This document shows positions 21,034-28,045 of a stretch of 36,954 nucleotides of DNA, piece after piece. Made by a program: the position numbers and the translations under genes. Numbering within the stretch: the stretch's first letter is position 1; each line of letters opens with the position of its first letter. The stretch lies in NCBI GenBank assembly GCA_017516825.1, contig JAFXBC010000077.1, forward strand, positions 1 through 36,954, written 5' to 3'. This DNA comes from Clostridia bacterium. Its GTDB lineage: Bacteria > Bacillota > Clostridia > Oscillospirales > CAG-382. Under the pieces are notes generated by a model, which had not been told where the DNA came from, made no database searches, and saw only the letters and a list, made by a program, of their open reading frames with translations.

Positions 21034-21579
21034 ATGAGACGTGGTGGAATTTTTGCAATACTATATATGCTATTTGGCGGTATAAAAGAAAAATGTGAAC
21101 CCTCTATTCCAGCCGAGAATTGGGCAAATAAAGAACTGATGCATCGGGATTTGACGAACGGAGTCTCTGCTGAACAACGCTTAAGATATGCTAAACAAGG
21201 TAGATATTATATACCTAAATCCGTAACGGAAGCATATCCCAACCCTCATAGAGATGAAAAAGGAAAAATCATCATTGAAAATAGTACATTATATCATGAC
21301 GATGTCAATAATCACGGTGCATATAATGCGCAACAATGGGTTGATCAAGGGAAATATAATCTTACTCCCGAAGAAATGAAAGTTGAGTACGCAAGAATTC
21401 AATTGAATTCGTTGAAACTTTTTTCTATTCGCAGAGAAATGACACTCGAGGAGGAGAAAAGCAAAGTTGAGTATGAGAGAATTATATCCGAAGCAAATAT
21501 TGATTGGACGCAAACGGAAGCAGCAAAAGTATGGTCGCGAGCACATAGTGTAGATATGTCTTATAGATCAAAACAATAA
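21034..21579 (+). CDS. Unrecognised AT-rich-island protein (181 residues)
   Basis: No family was recognised. After a short hydrophobic start (GIFAILYMLFGGI, 5-17) the protein is hydrophilic and charged, with a helical C-terminal part (EEEKSKVEYERIISEANIDW). The start region could be a weak membrane anchor. AAGGAGGAGG before the ATG lies only 15 bases after the dehydrogenase stop, so the gene is probably read from the same transcript. Base and codon use (many AAA, ATA, TTA) clearly differ from the genes to the left. Confidence 0.65.
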   Translation: MRRGGIFAILYMLFGGIKEKCEPSIPAENWANKELMHRDLTNGVSAEQRLRYAKQGRYYIPKSVTEAYPNPHRDEKGKIIIENSTLYHDDVNNHGAYNAQQWVDQGKYNLTPEEMKVEYARIQLNSLKLFSIRREMTLEEEKSKVEYERIISEANIDWTQTEAAKVWSRAHSVDMSYRSKQ

Positions 21580-21621
21580 CATTTCGGATAAGAGCCAAAT
21601 AACAGTAAAAGGAGAGAAGAT

Positions 21622-22038
21622 ATGAATATTACACAAACAGAAGCGATTCAACTGATTATTGATTTCTTTACACCGTTACATGGATTCTGGAAAGAAATAC
21701 CCATTAAAGATGCATTGATAACAGATTTTATTGCTTGCGGATATGCAGAATTGGATGAAGAGAAAGGTAAATATGAAATAAGCGAGAGCGGAGTAGACTT
21801 TCTGTTCCCTTATATAGAACAAATAGCTAATGATTTTATTCTCTTTATCAGTCAAAGAGAATTTTGTTGTTTTGATGAAGAGACAATTGAGTGGTTTTCT
21901 ACCAATTACGGAATTGACAAAGATGATGCAGATACACTCTACGTTTACATTGTTAAAATACTTAAGAAATTTGGTTACAAGGAGACATGGATACATCAAA
22001 AAGGAAGGGGAGAAGGATATTCTTTTGAAAAAGTCTAA
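21622..22038 (+). CDS. Unrecognised AT-rich-island protein (138 residues)
   Basis: No family was recognised. It is an acidic soluble protein with a first half that could be a winged-helix (IKDALITDFIACGYAELDEEKGKYEISESGVDFLFPYI: helix, turn, then a strand-like EKGKYEISESG wing) and a second half containing DDADTLYVYIVKILKKFGYKETW. The winged-helix reading is a guess. AAAGGAGAG lies before the ATG. It is second in the three-gene island and may be an accessory or regulator of the downstream nuclease-like protein. Confidence 0.65.
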   Translation: MNITQTEAIQLIIDFFTPLHGFWKEIPIKDALITDFIACGYAELDEEKGKYEISESGVDFLFPYIEQIANDFILFISQREFCCFDEETIEWFSTNYGIDKDDADTLYVYIVKILKKFGYKETWIHQKGRGEGYSFEKV

Positions 22039-22092
22039 GTCCTCTAACTTTTGAAATAACGCTATATCAATAGTGAAGAAAGGGGAATATAT

Positions 22093-23247
22093 GTGAAAAT
22101 AGATGATTTTTTATCACATCCATCGTTTGATAAGTACACGAGAGAGGTGTCCGAATTTCGAGACGAGTTCATAAATTTGGGTTGTGAAATGTTTTTATGG
22201 CCTTCGTTTACTGAACATTGTAAAGCAGTAGATCATGCTGCTAAAGCATCAAGAGCGCATCAGAATCGAACACCACATCCTAACATTATGCAGTTTATCA
22301 ATCATCTGTCTTCTATAAGTGATCAATATATACTCTTTATTTATCCAGAAGATTATTCACCAAAATATTTAATGGCGCAAGAAATTGCAAAAAAAGCGGT
22401 TAAGTCTTATGTGCTTGATAATATATTTGCCGAAGATGACACAAAAAATTGGATAGCAATATTTTCTCGAGAAGATATTAAGAGCATCGGAATGATGTAT
22501 CAAATTGTGTATGCTAATATAGGATTTACAGGGGATAATTATGGCGGCTATAAGCTTTTTGGGAAAGGGTTAATGTACTACGCTGATTGCTTGCGTTATG
22601 AAGGACAACCAATTAGATTTCGTGATGCCTCAAATCCAAACCTTGTTCATTTTCAAGGTAATGCTACAAGAAGAGATACAAATCCACGGATAATTTTAGA
22701 GTCTCGAAAAGTCACAGAAATGCTTGTTCGTCTTGGCTATTTCAACGATGAATATGAAATATTTTTCAATCTGTGGAAAGTGCTTATACCGTATTTACAT
22801 GAGATGTATATTAGAGCAAGAGATTTGTTGGTGTGTGAATCGGGTACATGGAAAGATGACGTTAAAAAATTACATAGTCAAATGGTGGCTGATGGAATTA
22901 TTGTTTCAAAGTGGAAATCAGAGCAATCGTTATTCACTTTGGTTAAGAAGAAGTACCCAGACGCGCTGTTTCAATTCCGTCCTCGCTGGCTTGAACCACA
23001 AAACTTAGATATCTATATTCCGAGTATTAATGTTGGAATTGAATATCAAGGAATTCAGCATTACGAAAGTATAGATTTCTTCGGTGGAGAAAATGCATTT
23101 ATGCATAGACAAAATCTCGATAATCGAAAGAGACGCTTATGTGAAGAAAATGGACTAAATCTAATTGCGTGGCCATATACCGATGAAATTACAGAAAAAT
23201 CGCTCGAAGATAAAATTTCTACGATTAGAGAGAAAGTTTCCAAATGA
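22093..23247 (+). CDS. Protein with C-terminal Vsr/PD-(D/E)XK-like nuclease domain
   Basis: This 384-residue protein has two parts. Residues 1-260 were not recognised; they are mixed alpha/beta with IPYLHEMYIRARDLL near the end. Residues about 275-384 look like a restriction-endonuclease fold of the Vsr-related type: SEQSLFTLVKKKYPDALFQF, NLDIYIPSINVGIEYQGIQHY (D and E as the candidate metal ligands), DFFGG, then a DNRKRRLCEENGLNLIAWPY tail. This pattern is used by several defence-island and homing-type nucleases. The start is the GTG at 22093, six bases after AGGGGA; an ATG two bases upstream is in another frame and stops at once. The protein may cut DNA, with the N-terminal part choosing when or where; this is inference. 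Confidence 0.7.
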   Translation: MKIDDFLSHPSFDKYTREVSEFRDEFINLGCEMFLWPSFTEHCKAVDHAAKASRAHQNRTPHPNIMQFINHLSSISDQYILFIYPEDYSPKYLMAQEIAKKAVKSYVLDNIFAEDDTKNWIAIFSREDIKSIGMMYQIVYANIGFTGDNYGGYKLFGKGLMYYADCLRYEGQPIRFRDASNPNLVHFQGNATRRDTNPRIILESRKVTEMLVRLGYFNDEYEIFFNLWKVLIPYLHEMYIRARDLLVCESGTWKDDVKKLHSQMVADGIIVSKWKSEQSLFTLVKKKYPDALFQFRPRWLEPQNLDIYIPSINVGIEYQGIQHYESIDFFGGENAFMHRQNLDNRKRRLCEENGLNLIAWPYTDEITEKSLEDKISTIREKVSK

Positions 23248-23265
23248 GCACAAAATTCTCCGCAA

Positions 23266-23286
23266 GTGGTCAAACATGTGGTCAAT
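23266..23286 (+). repeat. Tandem GTGGTCAA motif, copy 1
   Basis: GTGGTCAA-N3-TGTGGTCAA, nearly the same as 24649-24669 (only the central three bases and the last differ). The pair flanks the tRNA-fragment/nucleotidyltransferase segment. Role unknown; perhaps a leftover of recombination. Confidence 0.5.
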
Positions 23287-23294
23287 GGCGAAAA

Positions 23295-23336
23295 ATGGGC
23301 TTGTTCAACCCTCAAAGTAGGGGAGAACAAGCCCAT
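23295..23336 (+). terminator. Terminator-like hairpin after the nuclease gene
   Basis: A perfect 12-bp stem (ATGGGCTTGTTC with GAACAAGCCCAT) and an 18-base loop, preceded by AAAA and followed by TATGTTTATT. It lies 48 bases after the stop of the nuclease-like gene and marks the end of the island transcript. Confidence 0.6.
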
Positions 23337-23389
23337 TATGTTTATTGCGAAAACGCGAGATTTTAAGAGATTATGCGAGGAAATAAAAG

Positions 23390-23421
23390 AAAATCGGAGG
23401 TTCGGTTGAACCTCCGATTTT
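23390..23421. terminator. Perfect 14-bp hairpin terminator beside the tRNA fragment
   Basis: AAAATCGGAGGTTC, loop GGTT, then the exact complement ending GATTTT; T-runs follow in both directions. It touches the CCA end of the tRNA fragment, so it is probably the original terminator of that minus-strand tRNA gene. Confidence 0.8.
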
Positions 23422-23465
23422 GGTCTGAGTGACAAGACTTGAACTTGCGGCCTCTACCACCCCAA
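23421..23465 (-). tRNA. 3' half of a tRNA-Pro (truncated)
   Basis: Read on the minus strand, 45 bases fit a tRNA 3' half: anticodon-loop bases TTGGGGT (GGG after the two T, thus Pro), stem GGTAG, a 5-base variable loop, T-arm GCAAG-TTCAAGT-CTTGT, acceptor strand CACTCAG, discriminator A and CCA. The 5' half is missing: the sequence passes into an arsC-like gene at the anticodon loop. It cannot make a working tRNA. Anticodon identity depends on where the junction is placed. Confidence 0.65.
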
Positions 23466-23801
23466 ATGCTCCACCTGCGTGAAGGCGCAGAAGTGGCTGG
23501 ACGAGCACAAAGTTCCGTATACCTTACGGACATCAAAGAAGACAAACCCGCCCTGCAGGAGCTTACAGCCTGGCACAGCCAAAGCGGCCTGCCTCTCAAG
23601 AAGTTCTTCAACACCAGCGGGCTTCTGTACCGCTCCTTAGATCTGAAAAACAAGCTTCCCGCTATGGATGAAACGGAGCTGCTTTCCCTCCTTGCCAACG
23701 ACGGTATGCTTGTAAAACGCCCTTTGCTTGTGGCAGAGGACTTCGTCCTCGTGGGCTTCAAGCCCGAGGAATGGTCAAACAAAGCAGGTAACACTCCATA
23801 A
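23459..23801 (+). pseudogene. Truncated and frameshifted second arsC/spx-like copy
   Basis: From ACCCCAAATG onward this is a close paralogue of the gene at 18117-18470, including both Cys of CSTC. The first five codons are absent, replaced by the tRNA fragment. A single G is missing (TTACGGACATC against TTACGGGACATC in the intact copy), which shifts the frame near codon 24; after the shift the rest is intact to the stop (DIKEDKPALQEL to EEWSNK). No start codon or ribosome site is available, so it is a pseudogene. Confidence 0.85.
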
Positions 23802-23805
23802 AAAC

Positions 23806-23846
23806 AACGCCTTATACATACCTAAACGGTGTGTATGAGGCGTTTT
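23806..23846. terminator. Terminator between arsC pseudogene and nucleotidyltransferase
   Basis: A 17-bp stem with two G-T pairs (AACGCCTTATACATACC with GGTGTGTATGAGGCGTT) followed by TTATT. It is placed to end transcripts from both sides. Confidence 0.7.
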
Positions 23847-23872
23847 ATTGATATGTGCTATTGAAAACGTGG

Positions 23873-24499
23873 TCAAGCGGTCTCGTTTGCATTTTTGATA
23901 TATACGATCCAGTTTTCCAGACTATCCATGCTGAAATTCGCAAGCGCCGTTTGATAATAGGCAAAGGCAGCGGGATGATTTTCTTCCATCCATTTCAAAG
24001 ACTTTTTTGGACCCCGGTAAGGATAGTGCATAACATCACAGAAAATCTCCAGACTATCGGTCAATACCCAATGCCAACGAAACAGCCCTTCTGTATCGCA
24101 GCGTTTTACCCGCGCAAGCATTTTGATACACCAATCGACATTTGCCTCGATCTTTTCCTTCGATTTTTGCGGGCAGCTTTGCAGATATGACAGCACGTTC
24201 GCTTGGAGTGCTTTTCCTCGTTCATCGCTATCTACGATAATTTTTCCATCAAAAATTTGAATAAAATCATTGCAGTCGTAGTCTCCATCAAAATAAGCAG
24301 CGGGATATACGAAAACATCCAGTTGAATGTCTTTAACGAACGATGTATCGTGGACTTGTTCGTGCTCTTGTGAAATAACTAATGCATCAAAATCACTGCT
24401 CATATTATTTGTTCCGTCGGCATACGAGCCGTAAAGGATAATTGAAAGAGGGTTGTATTTTTGCTTTATGTATTCAATGATCTGCTCCAATGAAATCAC
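23873..24499 (-). CDS. Nucleotidyltransferase (minimal, aminoglycoside-adenylyltransferase-like)
   Basis: This 208-residue protein has the full nucleotidyltransferase core: YGSYADGTNNMSSDFDALV with G24-S25 and D36/D38, and a third Asp at D61 in IQLDVFV. A helical C-terminal domain (about 90-208) probably binds the acceptor. It could transfer AMP or another nucleotide to a small molecule or protein; the name 'resistance' is not justified from sequence. The start codon is GTG at 24499 with GGTGGG almost touching it; a TTG three codons later has better spacing. It has its own promoter (24532-24560) and terminators on both sides. Confidence 0.78.
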   Translation of the reverse strand: MISLEQIIEYIKQKYNPLSIILYGSYADGTNNMSSDFDALVISQEHEQVHDTSFVKDIQLDVFVYPAAYFDGDYDCNDFIQIFDGKIIVDSDERGKALQANVLSYLQSCPQKSKEKIEANVDWCIKMLARVKRCDTEGLFRWHWVLTDSLEIFCDVMHYPYRGPKKSLKWMEENHPAAFAYYQTALANFSMDSLENWIVYIKNANETA

Positions 24500-24531
24500 C
24501 CCACCAAATTCAAGCTTGTCGACCTGATTGC

Positions 24532-24560
24532 ATTATATCATAACAATACCAACAATTCAA
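24532..24560 (-). promoter_or_regulatory. Promoter of the nucleotidyltransferase gene
   Basis: Minus strand: -35 TTGAAT (24555-24560), 17-base spacer, -10 TATAAT (24532-24537). Nothing else is seen in the 24500-24604 gap. Confidence 0.75.
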
Positions 24561-24604
24561 TACGATCGAATGCATTTTTCCTCACTCTATAAGTTCACAA
24601 GCAC

Positions 24605-24641
24605 AAACCAAAAGCGTCACCATCGGTGACGCTTTTGGTTT
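24605..24641 (-). terminator. Terminator of the lysS operon
   Basis: A perfect 17-bp palindrome (AAACCAAAAGCGTCACC, loop ATC, then its complement), about 80 bases beyond the lysS stop. The A/T ends make it usable in both directions. Confidence 0.8.
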
Positions 24642-24648
24642 TGCAATT

Positions 24649-24669
24649 GTGGTCAAGTCTGTGGTCAAA
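24649..24669 (+). repeat. Tandem GTGGTCAA motif, copy 2
   Basis: GTGGTCAAGTCTGTGGTCAA, partner of 23266-23286. It lies between the lysS terminator and the lysS stop codon. Confidence 0.5.
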
Positions 24670-24722
24670 TCGGGTTTTTTGAACCTCAGAAGCCTTAAAA
24701 ATCCTTATATACTTAGAGATTT

Positions 24723-26216
24723 TCAGTCCAACGGCTTCATCGTGGGGAACAACAGCACGTCGCGGATGGAGGCGCTATCGGTCAAGAGCATGACAAGTCT
24801 GTCGATGCCGAAGCCCAAGCCGCCGGTGGGGGCAAGGCCGTATTCCAGAGCGGTGACGTAGTCGTAGTCCACCTGGGCGGTGGTGTTGGGATCCTCCGCG
24901 CGCTTAGCGGCAACCTGCTTCTCAAAACGCTCCTTCTGGTCGATGGGATCGTTCAGTTCGGAGAAGGCGTTACCGAACTCGGTAGCGTTGATGAAGTACT
25001 CAAACCGCTCGGTAAAGGCAGGCATATCGGGCTTGCGCTTTGCCAGGGGGCTGTTCTCTACGGGGTAATCGTAGATGATGGTGGGCTGGATCAGATTCTC
25101 CTCCACGTAAGCGTCAAAGAACTCGATCAGCACCAGACCCTTGGTGGCGTTGGAGGGAACCTCCACGTGGTGTGCCTTTGCACAAGCGCGGGCATCCTCG
25201 TCGGTAGCCCAATCGTTGTAGCTGACGCCGGCGTACTTCTCCACAGCCTCTACCATGGTGAGCTTTTCCCAATGGCCCATATCGATCTCGGTGCCCTGGT
25301 AATTGATCACGGTAGAGCCGCAGATCTTCTCTGCCAGCATGGTGTTCATCTCTACCACCAGATCCATCATGCCCTTATAGTCGGTATATGCCTGATACAG
25401 CTCAATAGAAGTAAACTCGGGGTTGTGCTTGGTATCCATACCCTCGTTACGGAAGATACGGCCCACCTCGTAGACCTTGTCAAAGCCGCCCACGATGAGT
25501 CTCTTCAGATAAAGCTCCGTCTCAATACGCAGGAACATATCCATGTCCAGGGGAGTGTGGTGGGTCTTGAAGGGTCTCGCGGAGGCACCGATCTCAAAGG
25601 GAGTCAGAACGGGGGTATCCACTTCCAGGAAGCCCTTGCCGTCCAGATACGCACGGATCTCCCGCAGGATCAGACTTCTCTTTACAAAAGTATCCTTCAC
25701 CTCGGGATTCACGATCAGATCCACGTAACGCTGACGGTAACGCATATCCTGGTCCTTCAGCCCGTGGAACTTCTCGGGCAGGGGAGTCAGGGATTTTGCC
25801 AGCAGGGTGATGCCCTGGGCGTGGATGCTGGTCTCGCCGGTGCGGGTCTTGAATACGAAGCCGGTGAGGCCGATCACGTCACCGATGTCATACTTCTTGA
25901 ACTCCTTGTAGCATTCCTCGCCCACGTCGTTGATACGCACGTAGGACTGGATGGTGCCGGTAGAATCCATGATGTGTACGAAGGAGGCCTTACCCATATC
26001 CCGGCGGCTCATGATTCTGCCTGCCACGGAAACGGTCTGGTTCTCCATGGTCTCGTAGTTTGCCTTAATGTCAGCCGCAAAAGCGGTCACGTCAAACTTG
26101 GTGATCTCAAAGGGATCCTTGCCGGCTTCTTTCAGCTCGGCAAGCTTCTGTCTGCGGATCCGAAGCTGATCGGAAAGAGTTTCCTCCGCGGTGGGGAGGG
26201 TGGTTTCTTCTGCCAT
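24723..26216 (-). CDS. lysS: Lysyl-tRNA synthetase, class II
   Basis: A 497-residue enzyme charging tRNA-Lys with lysine at the cost of ATP. The N-terminal OB-fold anticodon-binding domain (about 62-145, VAGRIMSRRDMGKASFVHI) is followed by the class II core: MRYRQRYVDLIVN, motif 2 RIFRNEGMDTKHNPEFTS (253-270) and motif 3 GLGFGIDRLVMLL at the C-terminus. Length and motifs are complete. AAAGG is eight bases before the ATG. It is the last gene of the minus-strand run and follows greA by 15 bases, a pairing common in Firmicutes. Confidence 0.97.
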   Translation of the reverse strand: MAEETTLPTAEETLSDQLRIRRQKLAELKEAGKDPFEITKFDVTAFAADIKANYETMENQTVSVAGRIMSRRDMGKASFVHIMDSTGTIQSYVRINDVGEECYKEFKKYDIGDVIGLTGFVFKTRTGETSIHAQGITLLAKSLTPLPEKFHGLKDQDMRYRQRYVDLIVNPEVKDTFVKRSLILREIRAYLDGKGFLEVDTPVLTPFEIGASARPFKTHHTPLDMDMFLRIETELYLKRLIVGGFDKVYEVGRIFRNEGMDTKHNPEFTSIELYQAYTDYKGMMDLVVEMNTMLAEKICGSTVINYQGTEIDMGHWEKLTMVEAVEKYAGVSYNDWATDEDARACAKAHHVEVPSNATKGLVLIEFFDAYVEENLIQPTIIYDYPVENSPLAKRKPDMPAFTERFEYFINATEFGNAFSELNDPIDQKERFEKQVAAKRAEDPNTTAQVDYDYVTALEYGLAPTGGLGFGIDRLVMLLTDSASIRDVLLFPTMKPLD

Positions 26217-26231
26217 GGTATATACCTTTCT

Positions 26232-26705
26232 TTACTTGGAAATGTTGGTGATGGTGAACTTGCGGATGCCGCCGGGGGTCTCCACGCTGATGGAGTCACC
26301 CTTCTTGGTGCCCAGCAGGGTCTTGCCCAGGGGACAGTCGTCGCTGATCTTGCCCTTCAGAGGATCTGCCTCGGTAGCGGCAACGATCTTATAGGTATAC
26401 TCCTGGTCGTTGTCGATGCAATGGATCTCGACGGTGTTACCTACGCTCACCTTGTCGGTGCTCAGCTCGGAATCGTCCATCACCACGGCGTTTTCCAGGG
26501 TGTCTTCCAGAGCGGCGATCTTGCTTTCGATCTCCGCCTGTTCATTTTTTGCTTCATCGTATTCGCTGTTCTCGGAAAGGTCGCCGTATTCGCGAGCCTT
26601 CTGGATCGCCTGGGCAACTTCCTTACGTTTAACGGTCTTCAGATACTCCAGCTCGTTCTGGAGCTTCAAAAATCCTTCTTTGGAAACAATGATCTGCTTT
26701 GCCAT
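26232..26705 (-). CDS. greA: Transcription elongation factor GreA
   Basis: A 157-residue factor that rescues backtracked RNA polymerase by stimulating transcript cleavage. The N-terminal coiled-coil hairpin (about 1-77, with GDLSENSEYDEAKNEQ carrying the tip acidic residues) is followed by an FKBP-like domain (VSVGNTVEIHCID, DDCPLGKTLLGTKKGDSISV). Length is the family norm. AGGGAG precedes the ATG. Confidence 0.97.
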   Translation of the reverse strand: MAKQIIVSKEGFLKLQNELEYLKTVKRKEVAQAIQKAREYGDLSENSEYDEAKNEQAEIESKIAALEDTLENAVVMDDSELSTDKVSVGNTVEIHCIDNDQEYTYKIVAATEADPLKGKISDDCPLGKTLLGTKKGDSISVETPGGIRKFTITNISK

Positions 26706-26749
26706 AATCGTGTTACTCCCTTGTGAATATTGAAAATCAATGGTATCGT

Positions 26750-28042
26750 TTATTTGCCAAGAAGAACGTCCAGTGCTTTTTGCAGCTGTCGGTCCTCTTC
26801 ATGGGTCATTTTATAGAAGTTGTCCAGCTCCTCCTCGGTCAAGATCACCTCGCAACCTTCGTGAGGCTTGATACCCACGCCGTCGTAGCTGACGTTGGAG
26901 GCGGGGTTGTAATAACGGTGGGTGATCTTCAGCGCGGAGCCGTCGGTGAGAGGGGTGATGGACTGCATGGTCCCCTTGCCGAAGGTGGTCTCGCCAACGA
27001 TGGTGGCAAGGCCGTAGTCCCGCAGGTCTGCGGTGAACAGTTCCGCCGCGGAAGCGGTGTTACCATTGCAAAGAACCGCCATGGGAGCGTCCAGGAAATG
27101 CTCCTTGTCGCTCTTTCTGCTTTCCGATTTACCGTCGGCGGATACGATGTGGACGATATCCCCCTCGGGCAACAGCAGATCCAGACATTTACAGATCACG
27201 TCCAGACTGCCGCCGGGATTGTTCCGCAGGTCGAATACGTAGGAGGTACAGCCCTCCTCGGCCGCCTGCTTCAAAGCCGCTTCAAACTGGGAGACGGTGA
27301 TATCCTCGGAGAATGAAAGGATCTCCACGTAGGCCACGTTGCCCTCCAGCTTTTCGTAAAAGACGTTTTCCGTCTTCATTTTGCCGCGGATGACCTCCAC
27401 CTGCAGGCTTTCGCCGTTCCGCAGAACGGTCAGCTTTACAGCGGTGCCTTCTTCCCCGCGAACCAGGTTCAACGCTTGGTTATAGGTGTCGAAGCTCAGC
27501 GTCAGCTTTCCCACGGCGGTGACGATATCTCCCGGCTGTAAGCCTGCCTTGGCGGCAGGGGAGTCGGTGGTTACTCGGTGGATATAGGCGCCCCCGGTGG
27601 CCTTGTCGTATACCACGGAGATACCGATGCCCACGTAATTCCCGCTTCGATCCGCCACGTAAGCGGCGTATTCCTCGGCGGTCATGTAGGTGCTGTACGG
27701 ATCCCCGATGGAGTCGAACATGGCGGAATACATATCGTCCCAAAGTTGGTCCTTGTCGTATTCCCGGATATAGTTTTCTTCAATAAAGGTCAGCAGAGCT
27801 TCCATTTTGGCGTATTTTGCGTACACCAGGTCCATTTCCCGCAGCTTGGCGTTTGCCTGGGCGGACATGGTGACGTAAGCGCACAAAAAGGTGCCTACCG
27901 ATAACAGCAAGGCGAAGAAGACCGCCCCTGCAAGGGAGACCTTCCTCGGCTCTTTATGCTTCCCGAGCAGCTTGAGATCGCGTACGTCCTCCTCGGGCTG
28001 TTCGGGGGTAAAGGTTTCGTTTTCCATGGGTTGATTCGTCAT
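26750..28042 (-). CDS. Carboxy-terminal processing protease (S41, PDZ)
   Basis: This 430-residue protease is anchored by one membrane helix (about 35-58). A PDZ domain (about 130-215: GNYVGIGISVVYD, AGLQPGDIVTAVG) feeds substrates to the S41 protease domain with the Ser-Lys dyad S331 (NGNTASAAEL) and K356 (TTFGKGTMQ), and DLRNNPGGSLD before them. It cleaves exported proteins from their C-termini. CtpA/CtpB-type proteases next to ftsEX and an M23 hydrolase are common in Firmicutes and can link to sporulation signalling or wall-enzyme turnover. It starts three bases after the hydrolase stop, with no clear ribosome site, so it is probably translationally coupled. Confidence 0.92.
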   Translation of the reverse strand: MTNQPMENETFTPEQPEEDVRDLKLLGKHKEPRKVSLAGAVFFALLLSVGTFLCAYVTMSAQANAKLREMDLVYAKYAKMEALLTFIEENYIREYDKDQLWDDMYSAMFDSIGDPYSTYMTAEEYAAYVADRSGNYVGIGISVVYDKATGGAYIHRVTTDSPAAKAGLQPGDIVTAVGKLTLSFDTYNQALNLVRGEEGTAVKLTVLRNGESLQVEVIRGKMKTENVFYEKLEGNVAYVEILSFSEDITVSQFEAALKQAAEEGCTSYVFDLRNNPGGSLDVICKCLDLLLPEGDIVHIVSADGKSESRKSDKEHFLDAPMAVLCNGNTASAAELFTADLRDYGLATIVGETTFGKGTMQSITPLTDGSALKITHRYYNPASNVSYDGVGIKPHEGCEVILTEEELDNFYKMTHEEDRQLQKALDVLLGK

Positions 28043-28045
28043 AGC

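Noticed and set aside
25167..26726. 519-codon plus-strand frame opposite lysS and greA
   Set aside because: Shadow of two certain housekeeping genes.
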